A stretch of DNA of 64,000 nt, taken from contig NW_027417157.1 in assembly GCF_009905375.1 (NCBI RefSeq), forward strand, positions 147,869 through 211,868, read 5' to 3'. The notes below the pieces were generated by a model. That model made no database searches and was not told the origin of the DNA. It saw only the letters and a program-made list of their open reading frames with translations. Both the position numbers and the translations under genes were made by a program. Positions 47,641 through 60,025 of this stretch are shown here, in pieces (positions within the stretch are counted from its first letter, which is position 1; each line of letters starts with the position of its first letter). The DNA is from Apium graveolens (taxonomy: Eukaryota > Streptophyta > Magnoliopsida > Apiales > Apiaceae).

Positions 47641-47668
47641 GGACGGAATCCTTTTAAGGAGGGGAGAC
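47634..47668 (+). promoter_or_regulatory. hairpin and polypurine tract of the nested element
   Basis: GATTCCG-GGA-CGGAATC (47634-47650) is a perfect 7-bp stem with a 3-base loop. It is followed by CTTTTAAGGAGGGGAGAC, the standard polypurine tract, ending directly at LTR B. Confidence 0.88.
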
Positions 47669-50600
47669 TGTAATAACCCCAATTTTTGAGAAATTTTGAA
47701 ACCCTTATGAATAGTGTTTTTGCTGAACGAGAAAACTTTTCATGCCACGCTATGTAGGGGTTCTGTTATTGATCTTATGGGATATTATTAGTACTCTTTG
47801 TGGTATATAAGTGTATGTAAAGATCGTCAGAATCCAATTCCGAACACTTTGATTTTTCCCGGAAATCCACAAGATACGGAGAGAATTGAGTATAAGGTAA
47901 CAGGATAAAAAGGATTTAAATTAAAGGATTATAGGAGAGGATCATAAAAGGAATATAATATATTGAGAAAGGTTAAGGGAACCTAAGTAATAAGGTCCCG
48001 GGTATGATCCCTCAAACGATAAACGAGAACGAAAGATAAGCGCCGTAAAACAAATAAGTGACCAAGAGACAAGCTTGTACAAGAAGCCAGGGATTGTGAC
48101 ATCATCCAACCACAAGGTGTGGACAAGTGGGAGCATTATGACATGTGCAAGGTGACACAAGCATGACATGGGAAGGAAGGAGATGTGGTGACTTTTTAAC
48201 CACACAAAACCAAGGGCAACTAGGTAATTCACTAAAGCAAACAACAAAAATCAACCAACCAAAAGCAAATCAAGCCAAAACACAAAAATCTCTCTTCTTC
48301 TTCTTCATGCTCTCGGGTGATTTTCTTAAAAAATGAAAGTCCAAGCTCCTCCACTTACTATTTAGCAAGGTAATTATCTAAGCTTCCCCATGGATAGTTA
48401 CATACTTCCTATAAGTTTAAGCTTCTAATTCCAAGCCAATCTTTTTCTATAAATCATGAAAGAAGATGGTGAATAGTGTTTTTCAAGAACTAAAATTTGT
48501 GTTCTTGAAGTTTTGTTTAGATTAAGCTTGGATAAGGACTTTAAGGGTGATTCCAAGCCATTCTCTTGATTCTCCACTCTCCAAGGAAGGTATAACTTCT
48601 CAAACCCTTAGTATTAAGTTTTGTTGGTTTGGATTTCATAATGTTAGATGATGGGTTAGTGTAATGAGTATGTACTCATGATAGAGCTTTGTTTAGTAAG
48701 TGGTTTTGTTGATTTTGGAGTTAGGAGTGATGCTTGTTAGATTTGAAGTTCTTGGTCACATTTTTTTGACTTGGTTTAGATGAATAAATTGGTATTATTA
48801 AGTTGATTCGGGGCTGTTGTAATGTAGTTTAGATGGAGGTTTGATTGGGTTGTGAATTGGAGTTGAAATTGTTGTTGTTTGAATTGGTTTAAATTTGGGA
48901 AATCGCGTAAACATAGCCGTCGTAACGTCCGATTTTCTTTAGACTGTTTTTGTGCATAACATTAGGACCCGAGAACCCCCTGCTAGATTGTGACCATTTC
49001 CATGTTTAGATAGCTCATGTTACGAGCTTCGTTTTGATATGTAGTTCGTTCGATTCCGATGCACGGTTTAGGAGAAACGACCGTTTCAAGTAACGGCGTT
49101 TCGCGAACGAAACATTTCCCCTCGCCTTACTTTGAAACATAGGTTAAAGACCAAAAAGGGTTAATTAATGTATGAAACATTTATGGTAAGTGTGTTAGGC
49201 AGTTGGTAAGACACTCGCGAAGGAATCGCTTTAAAACTCGTAAAGGTTAAATTATTAAAAATGGTGGAGCCGAGGGTACCCGAGTGACTTAAGCGAATCA
49301 GTGAGCGCAAAACAAGCGTTAGAGTCTAAGTTAGTTAAATTATAGATTTACAAGTGATTTTGGTTTAATTCCAACTTACTTGTTGTTTATAGGTTACCAG
49401 ACTCGTCCCGAGCCTTTTATCACCCCAAGTCGCTCAGGCAAGTATTCTATCCGTTATACTGTTGTTGTGATGTATACATTTGTATATGCATGATCTTGCG
49501 ATAAATGCATATTGGTTATTTAGAAAATTCTTGCGATATATTGTAGCATGTGATATGGTATATATGCATGCCTGTTTCATATTCTTGAAATATATATCTG
49601 TTGGTTCAGTTGATAATACCTATGCTAGAGAATAGCGGTAACTTGCATATACCCTTAGTATAGGGATCCAAAGGTGAAAATATTTTCTAAAACCGGGAGT
49701 CGAAGATCCCGAGTAGATTTTGTATATATGGATATGGATATATATATATATATTTATATATATATATATGGTTATAGTTTTCCAAACTATTAATCGAATA
49801 AGGTTTATTCGATAACTTTTACTTTATTTTATTATTGAATATTATTTCGAATATTATTCGAAGGCGTATGACTCCTTTATATTAAATGAATATTATTTGA
49901 ATATTCAATTGAGGATGTATGACTCACTTTATTTTATTTAATGAATATTACTTGAATATTCCTTCGAGGACTTATGACTCCTTTTATTTTATTATCTGAA
50001 TATTATTTGAATATTATTCGAGGGCTTATGACTCAGTTTATATTATTTGATGAATATTTTTGAATATTCATTTGAGGATCTATGACTCCGATTATTTGCT
50101 GAGATTTGTTCTTTATTTTATTAAAGAATAAGGTGTAAATAATCAAACTTATTTTCGATTATTCAAATAAAGATAGTACTTTCACATAAGTATATCTTTG
50201 GTTATTTAATACTCGTTTCAAGTATAAGTTTTAATACTTCTACTTCAATTATTTTTATAAAGATTATTCTTTATGGGAATATTATTTAAATAATAATATT
50301 CAGACATTTTCTAAATATTCTGGGGACTGATTTACTTCATTAAATCAGCTTTATTCCAAACACTCTTTAAAGTGTTTTCGAGTCTTCAAAATGATTTTTA
50401 AAAGTTAGAGCGGATCCCAAAAACTCATTTTTATATTTAAGATCTTCCTTTTTAAGGGGATTTAAATACTCGCTCAAAACCGGAGGGATTTGGCTCTGTG
50501 GTGTATTTTATATTCGCAACAAGGTTGCAGTTTTGGTAAATGAATTGATTACTTACCCAACGTTCGGGAAGTAAGTCCATCTATTGAGTCGGCATAAGCA

Positions 50601-51870
50601 ACATGGGCTCAGTGGGCGTCCATAATAGTGTAAGTGGCTCAGTGGGAGTCCATCAAATGCATAAGTGGCTGAGTGGCAGTCCAGCATAAGGTCCTATTGC
50701 GACCAAGGGTGATGACCAGTGGGGAATTCGTCCATCTACTAGTAGAAAAGGTTACTTATTGGTATCTTTGCCTGATCAGCAAGATATCTGGTTTATGCCA
50801 AAATTCTTTTCCTTCCAAATTCATTGGATATTGCAACTCTGTTCATACTTTACATGACAGAGGTTTTCAGGAAATGTATGGGAGATATATATGAATATAT
50901 TTATATATTGGGACTTAATGAAGTATCTCGTAACTTCATTATTTATAATGATATTCAAAGATTGAATATATTCAAATCTTTTCTTGTAGTCTCATCTATG
51001 TGATGAACCTTTGAAACTGATTATAACTTGAACGGGGGTAGTTCAAGTAGTATTTGGGAAAGATATAAGTATTTTGGGGTATCTTGTAACTTCATCTTTT
51101 AAACTTATATCTAGTTAATGATTGTCTTATGAATGTCAAAGATTTTCGGAAAAACGTTGAGACAAGGTTAGATATATGAGATCACCTTGCAACGATATTT
51201 TTTATATATACAGTTATAAACTGGAATCTCTGTGTGTATTATGCATGGAAGAGGACTTCCAAGATTTTGAAAAGTATATATGTATATATATATATATACT
51301 GAATATTTTGCGACTTCATCGCATTAAGATATCAACTTGGTTCATTTCTTTTGACCAAGACTTTCATGAGTGCTATGAGAAGGCTCATATATTGTTAATC
51401 ATTATACATATTATTTTGGTGGGCTTGCTGCTCACCCTTGCTTTATTTCTTCATCACACAACAACAGTTAGGAAAGATGGCCAGACTCCAGCAGACCCAG
51501 CGCAAGCGCGTGGGAAGCGTCCCGCGTCTTCCCGATTGATGTTGTAGCTGCTATAGCTGCAGAGGTAGATCTATTGTAGATCAGACCATCTACTTTTGAG
51601 AATCAATTATGTATAATTATAACTTGTGGCAGATAATGGCAATTAACTGTAAATTTATCAAGAAATCATTTTGGGTTGTAATAACTTTTAAATTGTGGAT
51701 TCAAAGACTTGTACTTATTTAAATTTCATCTCTGAGACTATAACGGGTTGTGGTGTGTGTTAGTGTGGGGTCACAGCATAAGGTTATTATTATTAATTAA
51801 GTGAAGTGATATTGTGGAAAGAAAGACCGTGACGACCCGGATCCCCGACCCCGGATCTGGGGGTGTTACA
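47669..51870 (+). repeat. Tekay-like LTR B (4,202 bp)
   Basis: It matches LTR A from TGTAATAACCCC to GGGTGTTACA, with about 25 substitutions and a shorter (TA)n tract. Its right end abuts the normal TSD and the copia integrase. Confidence 0.95.
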
Positions 51871-51875
51871 AAGAA
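51871..51875. other. target-site duplication AAGAA of the nested element, right
   Basis: Same as 37774-37778; also copied at 41989-41993 in the repair scar. Confidence 0.9.
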
Positions 51876-54770
51876 GCTATCCCATTTGAATTTCAAGACA
51901 ATGAATGATCTAGTCAAAAAGGACTTAGTTAGAGGAATTCCTCTTGTTGAATTCTCAAGGGATGGTTTGTGTGATGCTTGTCAGAAAGGCAAACAAAGGA
52001 AAACATCATTCAAAAAGAAGCTTGAAACAACAATTGATGAACCATTACAGCTGCTACATATGGATTTGTTTGGACCAGTCAATGTATTGTCAATTGCAAG
52101 AAAAAGATATTGCTTAGTGATTGTAGATGATTTCTCAAAGTTTTCATGGGTCTATTTTCTTGGATCAAAGGATGAAGCAAGTGAAATCATTATCAATCAT
52201 ATCAGGCAAGTCAATAATCATCCTGACTTGAAGGTTAGGAATATCAGGAGTGACAATGGAACTGAGTTCAAGAATTTAACAATGAGGCTGTTCTGTGAAG
52301 AAATTGGAATCATGCATGAGTTCTCAGCTCCAAGAACACCTCAGCAAAATGGGGTAGTTGAAAGAAAGAACAGATCTTTAATTGAGGCTGCTAGAACAAT
52401 GCTTGAAGAATCAAAGTTACCAACATATTTCTGGGCTGAAGCTGTTAATTGTGCCTGCTACACTCAGAATATTTCTTTGATCAATCAAGCTAAAGGCATG
52501 ACTCCTTATCAGTTGTTCAAGAGAAGAAAAACAACTCTAAACTTTCTTTATGTCTTTGGATGTAAATGCTTTATACTGAGAAATCAATCTGACCATAAAG
52601 GGAAGTTTGATGCAAAGGCTGATGAAGGGATATTTGTTGGTTACTCAGCTGGAAAATCTTATAGGGTCTACAATCTAAGAACCAACATTGTTATGGAATC
52701 TGTGCATGTTGTGTTTGATGATAAAAAGATTGATGGACTAACAGATGAGGGACACCATGAGAGACTCAAATTTGACAACATTGAGATATATTGTGATGAT
52801 AGTGAAGAGGAGACTGATGGAGATGACACTTCAAAAGGGATTCAAAACATGCCCTTGGATAATTCACAAAATTTTGCATCCGTTGATAGAGGCAATGCAG
52901 TATCCGTTGAAAGACATGGTGCATCATCCGTTGAAGTACAAAATGAAGCATCCGTTGATCATAATTCATCAACGGATAATCGATTTACATCATCAGTTGA
53001 TAGAACTCCAAGTTCCCTGCAAAGGACCAACAACTCAGGGGGAGTTTCAACTAATCAACACTCTGTCTCACATCATGACAATACTGAGGCCACCTCATCT
53101 AGAGTATATCTTCCACCTCAAAGGAAATGGACCAAGAATCATCCCTTTGAACTGATCATTGGTGATGCATCATCTAAAGTGCAAACAAGAAAAGCTACTC
53201 AAGATGAATGTCTGTATAGTAGTTTTCTATCTCAGGAGGAACCTAAGAAAGTGGAAGAAGCTTTATTGGATCCAGATTGGATATTAGCTATGCAGGAAGA
53301 GCTGAACCAATTTGAGAGAAACAAAGTTTGGAAGCTGGTACCCAAACCAAAGAACAAGAGTCCTATTGACACAAAATGGGTATTCAGAAACAAGATGGAT
53401 GAAAATGGCATTGTCATAAGGAATAAAGCCAGATTGGTTGCTAAAGGCTATTCTCAACAAGAGGGAATAGATTTTGATGAGACATATGCTCCGGTTGCAA
53501 GACTTGAAGCCATCAGAATTTTTCTAGCCTATGCAGCCCATGCCAATTTCAAAGTCTATCAAATGGATGTCAAGAGTGCATTTCTAAATGGGAAATTGGA
53601 GGAAGAAGTTTATGTAAGTCAACCTCCAGGGTTTAAAGATTCAAATTTTCCAGACTATGTGTATTATCTGTTGAAAGCACTCTATGGACTGAAGCAAGCA
53701 CCTAGAGCCTGGTATGGAACCTTATCAAAATTCCTTTTGGAGAATCACTTCACTAGAGGTACTGTTGATAAAACTCTCTTCTTTAGGAATGTTAATGGCT
53801 CTAGTATACTTGTTCAAATTTATGTAGATGACATAATATTTGGATCTACAGATGATAAGCTTTGTAAAAAGTTTGCTAAGCTAATGCAAAGTAATTATGA
53901 AATGAGCCTGATGGGAGAACTAACCTATTTTCTTGGTTTACAAGTTAAACAAGTTAGTGATGGAATTTTCATTAGTCAAACTAAATATATTTATGATCTT
54001 TTAAAGAAGTTTGACTTAATAGAATGTTCATCTACAAAAACTCCCATGGCCACTGTCACCAAACTTGAATTAAATAAGACTGAAAGGTCTGTGAACATTA
54101 CAAGTTATAGAGGCATGGTTGGTTCACTTTTATATTTAACTGCCAGTAGACCAGATATAATGTTTTCTACATGTCTCTGTGCTAGATTTCAAGCTGACCC
54201 TAAAGAATCTCACTTAGTAGCTATTAAAAGAATTTTCAGATATCTCAAGGGGACTCCAAATCTAGGAATTTGGTACCCTAGAGAGTCTGGTTTTGATCTA
54301 ATTGGCTACTCAGATGCAGACTATGCGGGTTGCAAAATAGACAGGAAAAGTACAACAGGCTCCTGCCAATTCCTGGGAAACAAGCTTGTATCATGGTTTA
54401 GCAAAAAGCAAAATTCAGTCTCTACTTCTACAGCTGAGGCTGAATACATTGCTGCTGGAAGTTGCTGCTCTCAAGTGTTATGGATGAGGAATTAACTCCT
54501 TGATTATGGACTACATGTTGATAGAATTCCTATTTTTGTGACAACACAAGTGCCATAGCCATAACAGAGAATCCTGTGCAGCACTCAAGGACCAAGCACA
54601 TTGATATCAAGTACCACTTCATTAGGGAACATGTGATGAAAGGTACAGTGGAACTTCATTTTGTTCCAAGTAAACAACAAATTGCAGACATATTTACCAA
54701 GCCACTTGATGAATCAACATTCACAAGATTGGTAAGTGAGCTAGGTATGCTTAATTACTCTTAAAATTCA
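51876..54770 (+). pseudogene. copia pol, 3' part: integrase, RT, RNase H
   Basis: The open frame continues from the split integrase zinc domain ([20 protein letters not shown]) through the core ([26 protein letters not shown]), a linker carrying five TCAACGGAT-type words, and RT ([32 protein letters not shown]) into RNase H ([22 protein letters not shown]). A TAA at 54493-54495 interrupts RNase H where CAA is expected. A one-base loss in the T run at 54534-54538 moves the remaining frame, which from 54576 reads HSRTKHIDIKYHFIREH to the natural stop at 54762-54764. The gene lost function by these two lesions, the split, and the protease frame changes. Confidence 0.93.
52878..52977 (+). repeat. 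TCAACGGAT motif cluster inside the integrase-RT linker
   Basis: ATCCGTTGA at 52878, 52902, 52926 and 52950, and TCAACGGAT at 52969. The first four are spaced exactly 24 bp apart. They encode Ser-Val-Asp or Ser-Val-Glu, a different frame from the copies in gag. A degenerate copy, TCAGTTGAT, follows at about 52993. Confidence 0.95.
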
Positions 54771-55319
54771 TGTCCTTATTGCAATTTGAATTGAAGCCTG
54801 AAATGTATTAGCTGCAAGAACAAATTTGATTTTTAACATAGATTATTCCATCAACGGATATTCCCTATCCGTTGAAAGTCAAAATAGTTCTGTCAACGGA
54901 TGTTCATTATCCGTTGAAAATCATATACATTTCTGGAATTTTTATCCGTCAACGGATAAAACTGAAGTGCTCTTCAACGGATGACAGTTTACCTTATCCG
55001 TTGAAATATCACATCAGTCGATTCAAGTGTTTCACAACCGTTGATTCTATTGTCTTAACCGTTGATACTCATACATACAGCTGTATGTATTTGTTTTAAA
55101 GGTAGTTTTCAGAATACTTACAGTTTATTCTTAAACGGCTGAAATTCACTTACACATATTTATTGTTTAATCTCTTATTTATTTATTTTTTATTTGAGAA
55201 AGTATATAAGCCCTTCTGATTTTTCATTTTTACTTTACGCTTTCTTGAAATTTCAAAGCTTTTACCATTTTCTCTCTGCAAAACCTTCAAGTTATTCTCT
55301 GCAATTTCTACTCACAACA
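54771..55319 (+). repeat. pol-ORF3 spacer with inverted TCAACGGAT pairs
   Basis: TCAACGGAT at 54851, 54893, 54949 and 54974; ATCCGTTGA at 54867, 54909 and 54996; variants AACCGTTGA at about 55036 and 55058. Plus and minus copies alternate about 7-16 bp apart, so each pair can form a 9-bp hairpin. The remaining ~240 bp is an AT-rich leader to ORF3 with no motif that I recognise. Confidence 0.9.
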
Positions 55320-58300
55320 ATGGCACCAGTAGTGAAGATTATGTCTCAATCTGGGTTCATCTATGAGAAGAACAATTTCATAGCTTTGGTAGAAAAGAAT
55401 GAAGCCCACTCAGATTATCACAAAATGATGGACTTCATCAAAAACTGTAAACTTAGCTATGCAATGCTGGAAGCCCCAACGATTTACTGTGAAGTAGTTG
55501 AGGAGATTTGGACATCTGCTGAGTTCAACTCCATAGATATGACTATCTCCTTCACTCTCAAAGGTAAAAATCATTGTGTTAACTGTGATGACTTACTAAC
55601 ATGTTTTAAATTACCTGAGAACAATGCCATGACACCACACACTGATAATGATGTATCCAGCATGTTAGATTCCATAGGTTATTCTCTTAACTCTGCTAGT
55701 TTAGGGAGTATTAGAAGAAAAGGCCTTAGGAAAGAATGGAGTTTTCTTGGGGATGCCTTTATCAAGGTTTTCTCTGGGAAAATTAGCAATTTTGATGCCA
55801 TAACTTCATCTCTTGTTAATATGCTCTATATGCTTATTTCTGATAGGTATTTTAATTTTAGCAACTATATTATGCTAGAATTGGGTACTAGATTAGGTAA
55901 CAAAGCTAATAGACCTAATAACATCTATTATGCTAGATTCTTTATGTTATTGGCTAACCATGTTGCTGAAGGTTTGGTCATTACGAATGAGAATAATAAA
56001 CTCAAGTGTTGGGCACAAGAGAAAAGAGTTCTTGCAGATTTATTGAGAATGGATCTCAACAGCAGTGTGCCATTGGTATATTTACCAATCATGAATACAC
56101 CACAGGTAGGTGAGGTAATTGCTTCTACAACTCCTACTTCTTCCAACCCCTCTATTTCTTTATCTTCTAGTGTGGCCATGGAATCTGTGACAATGCCCCA
56201 ACAGATTCCTACCAAGGTCACCAAATCTAAACTTTCAAAATCAAAGACAAAGAAAACCACCTCTGTTGTTTCTCAAAAGACGACAGTTGTAACACCTACC
56301 ATTAACCCTGAGGGGAGTGAACAGGGTGTGAGTGGTGAGGGGAGGGGTGAACATCAAAGAAACCCCCAGGATAAGGAAGGAGAGAAAAGTGCTTCCCAAG
56401 CTAGCCAAGCCACAGTTTCTCAAAAAGCTGTGGTGGTTGAAAAGGTTACTAGCATATCCCTAGCTGCATCCTCCCAAAAGGATGTAACTATTGAAAATAG
56501 TTCCCAACCAGGAACACACAAATGAGGGAGGGACACTAAAGCCAAACACTCACCAACAAAAGCCTTTATTAGAAGAAAGAGAGCTAGAACCCAATCTTCT
56601 ACACAGGGTGCACACACTGCACAGATACATCCATCTGTATCTATGCCTTCTCAAACTCAGTTTGATGTGGCTCCAACAAATGTGGAATCACAGCCCCATT
56701 CTCTCACAATTAACACACATCAATAACCAAACACTTCTTCACCATCTCTAGATGTGGATATGTTATTCCCATCAATTCCTGATTCTCCCTCTTTACAACT
56801 CAGGGAGGAGCCCCACTCAAATACAGGTGATCATCATCTTTTAGATGATTTGTTGGATCACCCGCAAATTCTTTCAGATGTAATTGAAGGATCTATGTCA
56901 CCAAAACTCATATCAATCTACACAGATTCAACAGTTATATCACTTTCAAGTTCTACTTCTTTTCCTTCTTCAACGGATATCACTCATCCGTTGACAAGTG
57001 GTTGTTCTTCAACGGATAAGCTTAACAGCAGTTATCCGTTGATACCATCAGTTTCACCTTCAACGGCTATTCCTCATCCGTTAATAGTCTCTACACACAC
57101 AAATGAAACAATTACAAGTGTAGAAGACTTGATTACTGTACAATCACTTCTAGGACTGAGGGAAGGGAGTGACAATTTGAGTGAGAGGCTGGGTTGCTCC
57201 CAGGCAAAAGGAGAGATTGAGAGCTCAAATATGCATGCTATTTCTTCCAGCATGGCAAAAGTAAGCGAGAGGAGTACCACCTTAGTAGGTGAAGGTGAGG
57301 GAGTGAGTTGTGTGAGCCAGGGGGAGCCCCTGATGCAAGAACATAGAGAAAATGAGAGAAAGGCAGGTACAACAGATATAAGGATGGATCCAGCCATTGC
57401 TAGTGAGTCAATGATTGTGAATGATGCTGAAAAGGAAAGACAATTTCAGCAACATTACAAAGCTGTAATTGATAACATTTCCTTGGATGCTAACACTTTT
57501 ACTCATCCTGTTTCAGCCTATCAAGTATTGGCTGCACAGGGCAATGTGGAGGCAGAAAAGACACTACATCTAGTACATACAACATCATCTATTCAAAGGG
57601 ACAAAACTGCTATTAACAAGATGCCTTCAACAGCTGGTGAGTCATTTGAAGAATTTGGAGTAAATTCTGATGATGATGACTTTGTTTCTTCTGATGGAAG
57701 CATGAACTTAGGGGGAGATGAAGGCCCTAGTTCTATTCCAAATCTACCTGAATGGGCTTTCACAAAGGAGTCTACAACAGGGCAATTCAATGTCTCCTTA
57801 GTCAAACAAATCAGTACTATCAGACAGGCCATTCAGAAAACTTCTCATGCTGGTACAAAGGCTATCCTTACAGCTCACTTGGACTCACTGCATCTCATGA
57901 AGTTGCAGCAACTAAAACAGAATCTGAGTGTGGATGAACTTAGAAAGGATATTGCTGACTTGAAATCCTACAATTCTGAAAAATTGGATTCAGTCATGCC
58001 CTTTGGTACAATTCAGGACATTTTGTTGAGATTGAAAAAGGAATCAAATACTGAAAAGAAGCTGGCCAAATTGGAAGACAGAGTTCAAGTTATTGAAGAT
58101 TCTGTGGCCACCATTCTTCACAACCAACAATCTCAAACAAATCTACTTATGCAGCTGGCAAAAGCACAAGGCTTGACCCCTCTCCTTGATGATAACAAAA
58201 AGGGGGAGAGTAAAAGAGAAGGGGAAGGAGAGCCATCTACAAAAATCCAAATATCTAAAGTGCTAGTTCCTGCCATCACTACTTCTCCAATCATTCAAAT

Positions 58301-59847
58301 CAAAGGAAAGCCTGATGGAATTGATTTAATCCAGCTAGCAGCAGCTGAAATTCAAGTGAAAGAGCAAAGGAGGAGAATTGATGAAAGGATGCAACGGCTG
58401 TTTGGCTCAACACAATATAAATCAATATCTGTGAAACATAGCACAAAGGTTGAACCAATCAACATGGAGCACAAGCCAGAAAGGAGAAATAAGGTTGGAG
58501 AGACTTCTTTCAAGAATCTAAAACCTATGGTTCTCAAGCCCAACACCAGATCCAGCAAGGACTCCATAAAGAACCCTCTTGACTTTGCTCAGATGAAAGA
58601 AGTGGACTTTCCTCTTCCAAAGCCTGATGAAGACAAAGTTTTGGGTACAAGCATCATAAAACACAAGGAGACCATGGATGAGGCAGTAAGGAGAAACATG
58701 GCTATTATCTTTAGAGAGGGAAAGAGCATATGTGTGATGCAAGGACATCCCAAATTCTCAATAGCCAAGAGGGAAGAAACCAAAAGGTTAAAGAAAGAAG
58801 CTGAAAAACTCAAGGCTGACAAAAGAGCACAAGCAAAGCTTGAACAAAAGCTAAAGTCAAGTCTAGTTGAAAATGAGAAAGGAATTGAAGTCAGGGGTGA
58901 AGACAAGATTGCAAACTTAGATGAGGTTTTTGGGAATATATTTGGTGAAAGCATGGAGGAAAAAGAGAAATGGCAGAAGGGAAACAGAAGAAAGGCCAAG
59001 GCACATAGAAGGAGTGAAGGCAACACTGAAGAAACTAAATCTCTACCTTCCATACCTGAACCCTTTGTTGCTGATCCCACTATAAACATCCATGGTGAAC
59101 CAACCATCCCAAAAGAGGAACCTATTGATTGGGACACCATCAATTTGCCTACCTTTTTAACCACTCTTCCACTACCAAAGAAACAGAAAAGAATCCAAAT
59201 CTACACCTCCCCTAAACTCTAAGAAATTCACTCAAAAACACAAACCTAACCCTAAGCCACCCATTTCTAAAGATAATTATGTTCACATCTGTGACATAAA
59301 AGAAATTTCAGACATTGAACTCTATCTGGATGAGCTGGAGGATATAAGGGGAATTGCTGCTTACAGACAGCTACCAGAGAGATTGGTGTTCAGATACAAA
59401 GGAGCTGGGGAAAGAACATGGCCTCTCTACAGGATTCTGAATGAAGGCTACTCTACCTTGATCAGAGTCTTTTCAGCCATACAAAAGGATTCTGGCTTTA
59501 CCAGGACTGCCAAGATTGAAATTCTCAACAAGATTGCCAACATAAGGAAAACTTGGAGGGAGCCCAATGCTTTGCCCAGAACCTTACTCATTCAAGAAAG
59601 GGGAACTACAATTCACAAATCACCTCATTGGTTGATGGAATTCAGAGATGATAAAGGAGTCAGAAGATTTTTCAGACTTGAAGACCAACTCAAGATTGCC
59701 AGCAATGAAACTCTCAAAGAAATACAATCTAAGTTGGATATCAGTGATAAAGATGAAGCTGAATTCTTCAGACAACTCCAACTCCAAATTGAGGAAAATG
59801 ACAAAGGGCTAGGAAAGAAAACCAGGGATCAAAGAAGAAAAAGATGA
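55320..59847 (+). pseudogene. copia third ORF of unknown function ('envelope-like' position), broken
   Basis: The start MAPVVKIMSQSGFIYEKNNF at 55320 is preferred over the in-frame ATG at 55194 because it follows a plausible leader and matches my memory of this family's N-terminus in other plant SIRE-like elements. The frame is open to TGA 56523-56525, continues in frame to TAA 56724-56726, then to 59222; a one-base gain near 59200-59215 moves it to the frame ending at 59847. About 1,500 codons in all. The N-terminal ~300 residues look globular (YARFFMLLANHVAEGL), the middle is low-complexity serine/threonine rich, then there are coiled coils (KRLKKEAEKLKADKRAQ) and a basic C-terminal domain (WREPNALPRTLLIQERG). 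I see no signal peptide or fusion-type features, so 'envelope' is positional only. Confidence 0.85.
56980..57052 (+). repeat. TCAACGGAT motif cluster inside ORF3
   Basis: TCAACGGAT at 56980 and 57019; ATCCGTTGA at 56996 and 57044; variants TCAACGGCT at about 57060 and ATCCGTTAA at about 57076. Plus and minus copies alternate as in the spacer. Confidence 0.95.
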
Positions 59848-60025
59848 TTTGCTCAGGCTAGAGGAGCACCCTTGGAAACACTGTAAATCTTCAATTACCT
59901 TCTAGTACATACACTTTTGCAGCACTTTTAAATTTCTACTTAGTTTCAGTTCATATATTTGTTAAGTGTTTTGTTATCATCAAGTTAACCTTGAATTTAT
60001 GTCTACAATTCTTATAGACATAAAT
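59848..60025 (+). other. copia 3' untranslated region with an 11-bp hairpin
   Basis: ATTTATGTCTA (59995-60005) and its exact complement TAGACATAAAT (60015-60025) flank a 9-base loop. The stem ends directly at the polypurine tract. The rest is AT-rich with no feature I can name. Confidence 0.85.

Larger units (their letters stand above)
37779..51870 (+). mobile_element. nested Ty3/gypsy element, Tekay/Del-like chromovirus, defective
   Basis: 14,092 bp with LTRs of 4210 and 4202 bp, TG...CA ends, 5-bp target duplication, a tRNA-Met-type primer site and a classical AAGGAGGGGAGAC polypurine tract. Recognisable interior pieces are RNase H, integrase and chromodomain remnants of the Tekay/Del group, plus a gag remnant out of order. 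The interior has no long ORF. About 25 substitutions separate the LTRs (~0.6%), so insertion was recent even though the interior is wrecked. This suggests a defective family mobilised by proteins made elsewhere. Confidence 0.92.

Noticed and set aside
55320..59847. Calling ORF3 a retroviral envelope gene
   Set aside because: No signal peptide, membrane anchor or cleavage site is visible. Position after pol is the only support.
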